Positions 1 to 5,642 of a stretch of 7,655 bases of DNA are shown here, piece after piece. Every line of letters begins with the position of its first letter. Within the stretch, counting starts at the first letter, position 1. The stretch is from Burkholderiales bacterium (lineage in GTDB: Bacteria; Pseudomonadota; Gammaproteobacteria; Burkholderiales; Usitatibacteraceae). The stretch covers positions 1 to 7,655 of the forward strand of contig JAICTR010000123.1 of assembly GCA_025936275.1 (NCBI GenBank). The letters are read 5' to 3'. Position numbers and translations under genes: made by a program. The notes under the pieces are model-generated. The model saw nothing but the letters and a program-made list of their open reading frames with translations. It was not told the origin of the DNA and did no database searches.

Positions 1-1
1 G

Positions 2-427
2 CTCGACTACCTGCGCCAGGGCATCCACCTGCGCGGCTATGCGCAGAAGCAGCCCAAGCAGGAGTACAAGCGCGAGGCGTTCGAGCTCTTCGGCGCGATG
101 CTCGATTCCATCAAGCGCGAGGTGACGCGCCACCTGATGGCGGTGCAGATCCGCACCCAGGAGCAGGTGGAGGAGGCCGAGCGGCGCGCCGCCGCCGCGG
201 CCGCCGCGCTGAAGAACGTGCAGTACCACCACTCCGATTTCGGACAGGCGCTCGCCGCGGACGACGCGCAGCCCCAGGCCGCGGTGGCGATCGCCAATGC
301 GAGCGCCGCCGCCACGGCGTCGGCCGCGCAACCGATGATCCGCTCCACGCAGAAGGTCGGCCGCAACGATCCCTGTCCCTGCGGCTCGGGCAAGAAGTAC
401 AAGCACTGCCACGGCAAGCTCGCGTAG
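2..427 (+). CDS. secA: Protein translocase subunit SecA, C-terminal part (5' end outside window)
   Basis: SecA is the ATPase motor that drives unfolded preproteins through the SecYEG channel at the inner membrane. Only the last 141 residues are present, in the frame that begins at base 2. The fragment opens with LDYLRQGIHLRGYAQKQP, a highly conserved stretch of the helical scaffold/wing region. A charged helix follows, then an alanine-rich linker (polyalanine encoded around 188-208) and the SEC-C zinc motif CPCGSGKKYKHCHG at bases 374-415. The C-x-C-x8-C-H ligands are intact; in the family they bind zinc and help recognise SecB and ribosomes. The product ends KLA with a TAG stop, a normal SecA terminus, so the gene is truncated only by the window edge. 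A hairpin repeat begins six bases after the stop. Confidence 0.97.
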   Translation, partial: LDYLRQGIHLRGYAQKQPKQEYKREAFELFGAMLDSIKREVTRHLMAVQIRTQEQVEEAERRAAAAAAALKNVQYHHSDFGQALAADDAQPQAAVAIANASAAATASAAQPMIRSTQKVGRNDPCPCGSGKKYKHCHGKLA

Positions 428-433
428 GGCGCT

Positions 434-453
434 CCCTCTCCCTTGGGAGAGGG
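434..453. repeat. Short hairpin repeat, copy 1 (after secA)
   Basis: CCCTCTCCC (434-442) is followed by TT and then GGGAGAGGG (445-453), a perfect 9-bp inverted repeat. A further GGGGAGAGGG at 456-465 could pair with the left arm as an alternative. It begins six bases after the secA stop codon and has no T-tract, so a classical intrinsic terminator is not supported, although it could protect the mRNA 3' end. A near-identical copy lies at 4967-4986. Repeats of this CCCTCTCCC/GGGAGAGGG type are scattered between genes in many GC-rich proteobacteria (general knowledge); copy number in this genome cannot be judged here. Confidence 0.8.
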
Positions 454-517
454 CCGGGGAGAGGGCCATCCGGCCGTCGACTTGACGTCTTCGTCCGCGC
501 CGTCCCATCCTCGTGCG

Positions 518-1027
518 ATGGACATCGTGATCCGGCGCGCCGAGCCGCGCGACTACGAAAGCATCTGGCGCACCTTCCAGGACGAGGGTGTGTACTCCGG
601 CACGCTGCAGACGCCGTTCGTCTCGCAGGAGCGATGGATGAAGATCCTCTCCGAGGGCGCGGACAGCAACTACATCCTGCTCGCCTGCTGCGGTGACGAG
701 GTCCTGGGCCACGGCGGCCTTCATCCGATCGGCAAGGCGGCGCGGCGCGCGCATGCCATGGGGCTCGGCCTCGTCGTGCGCGATGCGTGGCAGGGCAAGG
801 GCGTGGGAAACGCGCTCATGGCGGCGCTCGTCGACCTCGCCGACAACTGGCTCCCGGTGATCCGCCTCGAGCTCACCGTCTACACGGACAATGAGCGCGC
901 GATCGCGCTCTACCGCAAGTTCGGCTTCGAGATGGAGGGCACGCACCGCTGCTACGCGCTGCGTGCGGGCCGCTACATCGACGCCTACGCGATGGCGCGC
1001 CTCAAGTCCAAGCCGGTGGCCGTGTAA
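518..1027 (+). CDS. GNAT-family N-acetyltransferase, YhhY (AaaT)-like
   Basis: This 169-residue protein has the GNAT fold and transfers an acetyl group from acetyl-CoA to an amine. The acetyl-CoA pyrophosphate loop is QGKGVG at residues 92-97. The conserved C-terminal segment TDNERAIALYRKFGFEMEG runs from about 123 to 141, and the protein closes with RYIDAYAMARLK. The start (IVIRRAEPRDYESI), the LELTV(Y/F)xDN block and the closing DAYxMAR segment match my recollection of E. coli YhhY, reported as an L-amino-acid N-acetyltransferase; substrate identity here is inference. I chose ATG 518 because it starts immediately before the conserved domain. An in-frame TTG at 443 would add 25 residues translated from the hairpin repeat and is unlikely. 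No strong Shine-Dalgarno precedes ATG 518. The gene sits between secA and argJ and ends 62 bp before argJ. Confidence 0.9.
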   Translation: MDIVIRRAEPRDYESIWRTFQDEGVYSGTLQTPFVSQERWMKILSEGADSNYILLACCGDEVLGHGGLHPIGKAARRAHAMGLGLVVRDAWQGKGVGNALMAALVDLADNWLPVIRLELTVYTDNERAIALYRKFGFEMEGTHRCYALRAGRYIDAYAMARLKSKPVAV

Positions 1028-1030
1028 AAT
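1025..1030 (+). promoter_or_regulatory. Possible -10 element upstream of argJ
   Basis: TAAAAT overlaps the stop codon of the acetyltransferase gene and lies about 60 bases upstream of the argJ start. It matches the sigma-70 -10 consensus at five of six positions and is one of the few A/T-rich spots in this part of the window. No convincing -35 hexamer sits 16-18 bases upstream, so this is only a candidate. If real, argJ could be transcribed independently of secA and the acetyltransferase. Confidence 0.25.
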
Positions 1031-1089
1031 TCGGCGTTCGACCGGCGCCCGTCCGCGCGCCGCCCTTTCCCTCGCAGACGCACCGATCG

Positions 1090-2319
1090 ATGGCCGTCAA
1101 CCTCGAGGCGCCGCGCGCCGAAGACCTGCTCACGATTTCGGGCGTGCGCCTCGGCATCGCTCGCGCCGGCATCCGCAAGCCCAACCGCAAGGACCTGCTG
1201 GTCGTCGCGCTCGAGGACGGCGCGCGCGTCGCCGGCGTCTTCACCCGCAACCGCTTCTGCGCCGCGCCGGTGGTCCTGTGCCGTGAGCATCTCGCGGGCA
1301 AGGAGCCGATTCGCGCGATCGTGGTCAACACCGGCGTCGCCAATGCCGGCACCGGAGAGCAGGGACTCGAGGATGCGCGCGCCGTGTGCGCCGCCGTCGC
1401 GCGGCTCTTCGATGCGCCGGCCTCCTCGGTGCTGCCGCTTTCCACCGGCGTGATCATGGAGCCGCTGCCGGTGGAGCGCATCGCGCGCGGCCTGCCCGAG
1501 TGCTTCTCGGACCTCGCGCCCGACCATTGGGCGAGCGCGGCCGAGGCGATCATGACCACCGACACCGTCGCGAAGGCGGTCTCGCGCCAGGCGGTGATCG
1601 ACGGGCGCACGGTGACCGTGACCGGCATCGCCAAGGGCGCCGGCATGATCGAGCCCAACATGGCGACGATGCTCGCGGTGATCGCCACCGACGCCAACGT
1701 CGGCCAGGACGCGCTGCGGTACCTGGTGCGCGAGGCGGCCGACGCGTCGTTCAACGCCATCACGGTCGACGGCGACACGTCCACCAACGACACGCTGCTG
1801 CTGGTCGCGACCGGACACGCCGCGCACGCGCAGATCGTGGGCGAGGGCACGGCGGAGTTCGGCCAGCTCGCGCAGGCGGTGACGGAAGTCGCGCGCATCC
1901 TCGCGCAGGCGATCGTGCGCGACGGCGAGGGCGCGACGAAATTCATTACCATCACCGTGGACGAGGGCGAGACCCGCGAGGAGTGCGCTCGCGTCGCCAA
2001 GGCGATCGCCAACTCGCCGCTGGTGAAGACGGCGTTCTTCGCCTCCGACCCGAACCTCGGCCGCATCCTCGCCGCCATCGGCAACGCCGGCATCGCGGAC
2101 CTCGATGCATCGCGGGTCGGCGTGCGGCTGGGCGACGTCACGGTGGTCGAGGAAGGCGGGCGCGCCGCCGCCTACACCGAGGCCGACGGCCAGCGCGTCA
2201 TGAAGCCCGCGGAGATCGCGGTGCGCGTGACGCTCGGACGCGGCGACGAATCGGCGAGCGTCTGGACCTGCGATTTCTCCTACGACTACGTGAAGATCAA
2301 CGCCGATTACCGCAGTTGA
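1090..2319 (+). CDS. argJ: Glutamate N-acetyltransferase / amino-acid N-acetyltransferase ArgJ
   Basis: ArgJ moves the acetyl group from N-acetylornithine to glutamate, which recycles acetyl in the cyclic arginine pathway. Many family members also make N-acetylglutamate from acetyl-CoA. The 409-residue length is usual for the family. The conserved segment KGAGMIEPNMATML spans residues 182-195. Thr193 in its ATML core is the expected autocleavage site and catalytic nucleophile, which would split the precursor into an alpha chain of 192 residues and a beta chain beginning at Thr193. Other family marks are FTRNRFCAAPV near the N-terminus, DGDTSTNDT in the beta chain and the C-terminus SYDYVKINADYRS. 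ATG 1090 gives a normal N-terminus. Whether the enzyme is mono- or bifunctional cannot be told from sequence alone. Its place downstream of secA and upstream of a DUF815 ATPase fits betaproteobacterial gene order. Confidence 0.97.
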   Translation: MAVNLEAPRAEDLLTISGVRLGIARAGIRKPNRKDLLVVALEDGARVAGVFTRNRFCAAPVVLCREHLAGKEPIRAIVVNTGVANAGTGEQGLEDARAVCAAVARLFDAPASSVLPLSTGVIMEPLPVERIARGLPECFSDLAPDHWASAAEAIMTTDTVAKAVSRQAVIDGRTVTVTGIAKGAGMIEPNMATMLAVIATDANVGQDALRYLVREAADASFNAITVDGDTSTNDTLLLVATGHAAHAQIVGEGTAEFGQLAQAVTEVARILAQAIVRDGEGATKFITITVDEGETREECARVAKAIANSPLVKTAFFASDPNLGRILAAIGNAGIADLDASRVGVRLGDVTVVEEGGRAAAYTEADGQRVMKPAEIAVRVTLGRGDESASVWTCDFSYDYVKINADYRS

Positions 2320-2347
2320 ACGGGCCGTCGTCGTGAAGCACCCCCAC

Positions 2348-2356
2348 GAGAGGTGA
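2348..2356 (+). promoter_or_regulatory. Strong ribosome binding site that sets the methyltransferase start
   Basis: GAGAGGTGA closely matches the complement of the 16S rRNA 3' end (AGGAGGTGA) and ends five bases before ATG 2362. This favours ATG 2362 over the in-frame GTG at 2353, which lies inside the binding site. It is the clearest Shine-Dalgarno in the window. Confidence 0.75.
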
Positions 2357-2361
2357 GAGCC

Positions 2362-3024
2362 ATGGCTGAACCCCGAACCGCGCCGCGCATGCAGCAGTAC
2401 TACGCCAAGCGAGCCGCCATCTACGAGCAGGTCTACGACAAGCCCGAGCGCCAGCACGAGCTCGAGTGGCTGCGCCGGCGCATGCCGGAGGTGCTGCGCG
2501 GCCGCACCGTGCTCGAGGTCGCGTGCGGCACCGGCTACTGGACCCAGTTCATCGCGCGCGAGGCGGCGAAGGTCTACGCGTGCGACATCAACGACGCGGT
2601 GCTCGAGATCGCGCGCGAGAAGCCGATCCCGCCGGCGCGCGCGTCGTTCTTCAAGGCCGACGCCATCACGCTCGAAGGCGCGCCCGGCGGATGCGACGCG
2701 GCGTTCGCCGGCTTCTGGTGGTCGCACGTGAAGAAGAGCGACCTCGCCCGCTTCGTCGCGAACCTCTCGCAGAAGCTCGTGCCCGGCGCGGTGGTGGCGA
2801 TCCTCGACAACCGCTACGCCGAAGGAAGCTCCACCGCGATCTCGCGCCGCGACGCCGAGGGCAACACCTACCAGGTGCGCCACCTGCCCAACGGCGAGGA
2901 GTACGAGGTGCTCAAGAACTTTCCCACGCCGGAGGAGCTCGCCGAGGCGGTGCGCGGCGTCGCGCGCGAGGCCCAGGTCGAGACGGTGACCTACTACTGG
3001 CTCATGACCTTCACGCTGAAATGA
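2362..3024 (+). CDS. Class I SAM-dependent methyltransferase
   Basis: This is a 220-residue Rossmann-fold methyltransferase. Motif I is VLEVACGTG at residues 50-58, which binds S-adenosylmethionine. The acidic residue of motif II is probably Asp75 in VYACDIND. FKADAI at about 97-102 is the region that normally contacts the adenine, and a methyltransferase-like strand follows at VVAILDNRY (144-152). The protein is soluble with no signal peptide. I cannot assign a substrate. The N-terminal segment QYYAKRAAIYEQVYDKPERQ is typical of small-molecule methyltransferases. Its TGA stop overlaps the ATG of the DUF815 ATPase gene (ATGA at 3021-3024), so the two are probably translationally coupled. It lies 42 bp after argJ and is likely in the same transcript. 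Confidence 0.88.
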   Translation: MAEPRTAPRMQQYYAKRAAIYEQVYDKPERQHELEWLRRRMPEVLRGRTVLEVACGTGYWTQFIAREAAKVYACDINDAVLEIAREKPIPPARASFFKADAITLEGAPGGCDAAFAGFWWSHVKKSDLARFVANLSQKLVPGAVVAILDNRYAEGSSTAISRRDAEGNTYQVRHLPNGEEYEVLKNFPTPEELAEAVRGVAREAQVETVTYYWLMTFTLK

Positions 3025-3899
3025 GCGAGGAGCTCAAGCAAATCGCCGAGCGTCTCGGCGAGCTCGTCGCGCGGCTCGACCGCCTGCTGCCCGGTGCGGC
3101 GCGCGCGCCCGACTGGAAGGCGCACGCCTTCCGCTGGCGCAAGAACGCGCACGGCGGCTACCTCGAGGCGGTGCGCCATCCGCACTCGATCCGCTTCGCC
3201 GACCTCAAGGACATCGACGAGCAGAAGCGGCGCCTGCGCGACAACACCGCGCAGTTCGTCTCCGGGCGGCCCGCGAACAACGTGCTCCTCACCGGCGCGC
3301 GCGGCACCGGCAAGAGCTCGCTCGTGAAGGCCTCGCTCGCGGAATTCGCGTCGAAGGGCCTGCGCCTCATCGAGGTGGACAAGCGCGATCTCGTCGACCT
3401 TCCCGACATCGTGGACCAGATCGCCGAGCGGCCCGAGCGCTTCATCATCTTCTCCGACGATCTTTCCTTCGAGGCGTCGGATGCGGGCTACAAGTCGCTC
3501 AAGGTGGCGCTCGACGGGACGATCGCCGGCTCGGCCCCGAACGTGCTGATCTACGCCACCTCGAACCGGCGCCACCTCATGCCCGAGTTCATGGACGAGA
3601 ACCTCGAGGCGAAGCACGTGGACGGCGAGATCCACCCCGGCGAGACTACCGAGGAGAAGATCTCCCTTTCGGAGCGCTTCGGCCTGTGGCTCTCGTTCTA
3701 TCCGTTCGACCAGGAGCAGTACCTCGAGATCGCCGACCACTGGGTCGAGCGCCTCGGCGGCACGGCGAGCGAGGAATCGCGCAAGGCGGCGTTGCTGTGG
3801 GCGCTGGAGCGGGGCTTTCGCAGCGGGCGCGTTGCGTGGCAGTTCGCGCGCGACTGGGTGGGAAGGCAGAAGTCCGGATCCGCCGACAAACGCCGATAA
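3021..3899 (+). CDS. DUF815-family P-loop ATPase
   Basis: This 292-residue protein is of the DUF815 (COG2607) AAA-like ATPase family, whose cellular role is unknown to me. A helical N-terminal region (residues 1-40) precedes the ATPase core. Walker A is GARGTGKS at residues 92-99. Walker B is FIIFSDDL at 141-148 with the acidic pair Asp146-Asp147. A sensor-1 segment, YATSNRRHLMPE, lies at 178-189 and contains Asn182. Downstream, SERFGLWLSFYPFDQEQYL is a conserved family signature. The final 15 or so residues are polar and probably disordered. The start codon overlaps the methyltransferase stop as ATGA, and no strong Shine-Dalgarno of its own is visible. The argJ, DUF815, Nudix order is common in betaproteobacteria, but here a methyltransferase separates argJ from it. 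Confidence 0.92.
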   Translation: MSEELKQIAERLGELVARLDRLLPGAARAPDWKAHAFRWRKNAHGGYLEAVRHPHSIRFADLKDIDEQKRRLRDNTAQFVSGRPANNVLLTGARGTGKSSLVKASLAEFASKGLRLIEVDKRDLVDLPDIVDQIAERPERFIIFSDDLSFEASDAGYKSLKVALDGTIAGSAPNVLIYATSNRRHLMPEFMDENLEAKHVDGEIHPGETTEEKISLSERFGLWLSFYPFDQEQYLEIADHWVERLGGTASEESRKAALLWALERGFRSGRVAWQFARDWVGRQKSGSADKRR

Positions 3900-3908
3900 T
3901 TTGTTTGA

Positions 3909-4027
3909 AACCACAGATGGACACGGATGAACACAGATGAGCTGCGAAGGATGAATGCGTCGTGCCCATCGCCGCGCCGTAATTGCCTTGACGAGCCATC
4001 TGTGTCCATCCGTGTTCATCTGTGGTT
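3909..4027. repeat. Large imperfect inverted repeat made of ten-base units
   Basis: The left arm (3909-3939) and right arm (3997-4027) are each 31 bases and pair with 29 Watson-Crick matches. The two exceptions, read on the plus strand, are a G-U and an A-C. Each arm consists of three near-copies of ACACRGATGR, with CGGATG in the middle unit and CAGATG in the outer units of both arms. A 57-base spacer (3940-3996) separates the arms. The stretch is visibly poorer in GC than its surroundings. No transposase gene or target-site duplication is visible. It occupies nearly all of the gap between the DUF815 gene and the Nudix gene. Repeats of the form ATCTGTGTCCATCTGTGTTCATCTGTGG are familiar from intergenic regions of unrelated bacteria and are known for producing spurious ORFs (recollection, not searched). 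Confidence 0.9.
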
Positions 4028-4033
4028 CCCTGC

Positions 4034-4960
4034 ATGAATAAAGTTACCGAGGTCGCGGCGGCGGTGATCGAGCGGCCCGGCGAGTTCCTCCTCGCGCAGC
4101 GCCCCGCGGGCAAGCCCTATCCCGGCTATTGGGAATTTCCCGGCGGCAAGATCGAGCCCGGCGAGGACGCGCGCGCGGCGCTGGTGCGCGAGCTTCGCGA
4201 GGAGCTGGACATCGAGGTGACCGAAGCCTCGCCCTGGATCACGCGCGTCTACGCGTACACGCATGCGACGGTGCGGCTGCATTTCTTCCGCGTGGCGCGC
4301 TGGAACGGCGAGCCGCGGCCGCTCGAGGACCAGGCGATCCGCTGGCAGCCGCTGGAAAGGCCCGATGTCGCGCCGATGCTGCCCGCGAATGCGCCGGTGC
4401 TCGCCGCGCTCGCGCTCCCCGCGGTGATGGCCGTTTCCAACGCGGCGGCGTTCGGCATCGACGGCTGGATCGCGCGCCTCTCGGAGCGCCTCGTGGACGA
4501 GCGGCTGCTGGTGCAGATCCGCGAGAAGGCGATGGATCCGCAGCGCTTGCAGCACCTGGTGTCGCGCACGCTCGCGCGCGCCGAGCCGTTCCACTCGCGC
4601 GTGGTGGTGAATAGCGACTGCGGCCGCTTTCCCCAGGCGAATGGCGTGCATCTCACGGCGCGCGCGCTCCTCGCGGCGCAGGCGCGGCCGGACGCGGCGC
4701 TCGTGGGCGCTTCGTGCCACGACGCGGCGGAGCTCGAGCGCGCCGCCGTGCTCGGCCTCGATTACGCGGTGCTCGGCCCGGTGACGGCCACCCCTTCGCA
4801 TCCCGGCGCGGCGACGCTCGGCTGGGACAGGTTCGCGGCGCTCGCTCGCGACCGGCCGATGCCCGTCTATGCGATCGGCGGGCTCACTCGCGCCGACCTC
4901 GCCGAGGCGCGCCGCCGCGGCGCGCACGGCGTGGCGCTCCTCAGCGCGAGCCTTCCGTAA
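4034..4960 (+). CDS. Nudix hydrolase (MutT-type) fused to ThiE/TenI-like domain
   Basis: This is a 308-residue two-domain cytoplasmic protein. The N-terminal MutT-like domain (residues 1-130) should hydrolyse nucleoside diphosphate-X compounds, such as oxidised dGTP. Its Nudix box runs from Gly38 to Ile60 (GKIEPGE, then RELREELDI), with all metal-binding glutamates present and Asp59 where Gly is usual. The C-terminal domain (about 158-303) is a thiamine-phosphate-synthase-like barrel: VQIREK (160-165), VNSD (192-195), GVHLT (204-208), GASCH (225-229), then LGPVTATPSHPG and AIGG (280-283). The TxTK-type segment of true ThiE is altered to TATPSHPG, so thiamine synthesis is doubtful. Similar fusions occur in beta- and gammaproteobacteria. 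ATG 4034 is preferred; an in-frame GTG at 4022 lies inside the inverted repeat. No Shine-Dalgarno is visible. The 3' end overlaps the convergent HAD gene by 20 bp. Confidence 0.9.
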   Translation: MNKVTEVAAAVIERPGEFLLAQRPAGKPYPGYWEFPGGKIEPGEDARAALVRELREELDIEVTEASPWITRVYAYTHATVRLHFFRVARWNGEPRPLEDQAIRWQPLERPDVAPMLPANAPVLAALALPAVMAVSNAAAFGIDGWIARLSERLVDERLLVQIREKAMDPQRLQHLVSRTLARAEPFHSRVVVNSDCGRFPQANGVHLTARALLAAQARPDAALVGASCHDAAELERAAVLGLDYAVLGPVTATPSHPGAATLGWDRFAALARDRPMPVYAIGGLTRADLAEARRRGAHGVALLSASLP

Positions 4961-5642
4961 GGTCCTCCCTCTCCCCTGGGAGAGGGTCGGTGTCGAGCAA
5001 GCCTGCCATCGCCGCTCGCACGTCGACCGGCGCCGCGCACAGGGCATGCGCGCCTGCCTGCCGCAGCTCTTCGCCGCTTCCATATCCCCAAAGCGCGCCC
5101 AACGCATGCATTCCGTGGTGCCGCGCCGCGCGCATGTCCGCGCCGCGATCGCCGATCATGACGCTCGTCGCCGGATCCAGCCCATGCGCCGGGATCACGT
5201 GCGCCAGGAGGTCGCGCTTGTCCTCGCGCGCGCCGTCCAGCTCGCAGCCGTGCACCGCCTCGAAGTGCGCATCGAGCGCGAAGCGCTCGACGATGCGCCG
5301 GGCAAAGACCGTCGGTTTCGACGTCGCGACCATGAGCCGCGTGCCGCTTGCGGCCAGCTCGGCGAGGACCTCGGCGACGCCCTCGTACGGCTGGTTTTCG
5401 AAAAGGCCGACGTCGGCGAAGCGTTCGCGATAGAGCGCGATGGCGCGCTCCACGGCCGCGGGAGACTCGGTGCCGAGGAGGCGGGCGAGCGAGCCGCGGA
5501 GCGGCGGGCCGATCGCGAACAGCATGTCGTCGAGTGGCGGCGGCTCGACGCCCATGCGTTCGAGCGCATAGGCGAGCGATCGCGTGATGCCTTCGCGCGG
5601 ATCGGTGAGCGTGCCGTCGAGATCGAAGAGCGCCGCGATCAA
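4941..5642 (-). CDS. HAD-superfamily hydrolase, phosphoglycolate phosphatase-like
   Basis: This 233-residue HAD subfamily I phosphatase has all four catalytic motifs. Motif I is FDLDGTLTD, with nucleophile Asp7 and acid Asp9. Motif II is ATSKP with Ser108. The motif III lysine is probably Lys142. Motif IV is GDRGADM with Asp165 and Asp169. The helical cap lies between about residues 15 and 85. It resembles Gph-type phosphatases, but the substrate cannot be fixed. The start is TTG at 5642-5640, overlapping the bioD stop as TTGA. No other start lies upstream of motif I, which begins at residue 6, so TTG is the only reasonable choice. It is the last gene of the bio operon. Residues 219-226 (DPLPGERE) are encoded by hairpin repeat copy 2, so the C-terminal tail looks like a late addition outside the fold. 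Confidence 0.88.
   Translation of the reverse strand: MIAALFDLDGTLTDPREGITRSLAYALERMGVEPPPLDDMLFAIGPPLRGSLARLLGTESPAAVERAIALYRERFADVGLFENQPYEGVAEVLAELAASGTRLMVATSKPTVFARRIVERFALDAHFEAVHGCELDGAREDKRDLLAHVIPAHGLDPATSVMIGDRGADMRAARHHGMHALGALWGYGSGEELRQAGAHALCAAPVDVRAAMAGLLDTDPLPGEREDLTEGSR
4967..4986. repeat. Short hairpin repeat, copy 2 (inside the 3' end of the HAD gene)
   Basis: CCCTCTCCC (4967-4975), CT, then GGGAGAGGG (4978-4986) form the same perfect 9-bp inverted repeat as at 434-453. Similarity to copy 1 extends about six bases to the left and four to the right, with four differences over about 30 bases. It begins six bases after the Nudix stop codon, the same spacing as copy 1 after secA. 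On the minus strand it is translated as the C-terminus of the HAD phosphatase. It may act as an mRNA-end hairpin for the plus-strand transcript, but no T-tract follows. Confidence 0.8.

Noticed and set aside
434..453. Hairpin after secA as a rho-independent terminator
   Set aside because: The stem is GC-rich, but the centre is only two bases and no run of T follows. It is better described as a dispersed repeat.
482..487. TTGACG as a -35 element upstream of the acetyltransferase gene (a second TTGACG lies at 3988-3993)
   Set aside because: Neither has an acceptable -10 hexamer at 16-18 bases.
443..517. N-terminal extension of the acetyltransferase from a TTG start
   Set aside because: The extension translates the hairpin repeat and non-coding spacer. 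ATG 518 gives the expected domain start.
985..2883. 632-codon open frame on the minus strand across argJ and the methyltransferase gene
   Set aside because: It is antisense to two clear genes, has a biased Arg/Ala/Asp/His composition and shows no domain. Long antisense frames are expected in very GC-rich DNA.
3895..3900. GATAAT as a -10 promoter element for the Nudix gene
   Set aside because: It overlaps the DUF815 stop and has no -35 partner. A resulting transcript would carry the full palindrome. Too weak to annotate.
3899..4019. Small open frames through the inverted repeat, with products such as MNTDGHRW or HLCSSVSICG
   Set aside because: These are translations of the repeat itself and its neighbours, a familiar kind of spurious ORF. 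No ribosome binding site or conserved domain supports them.
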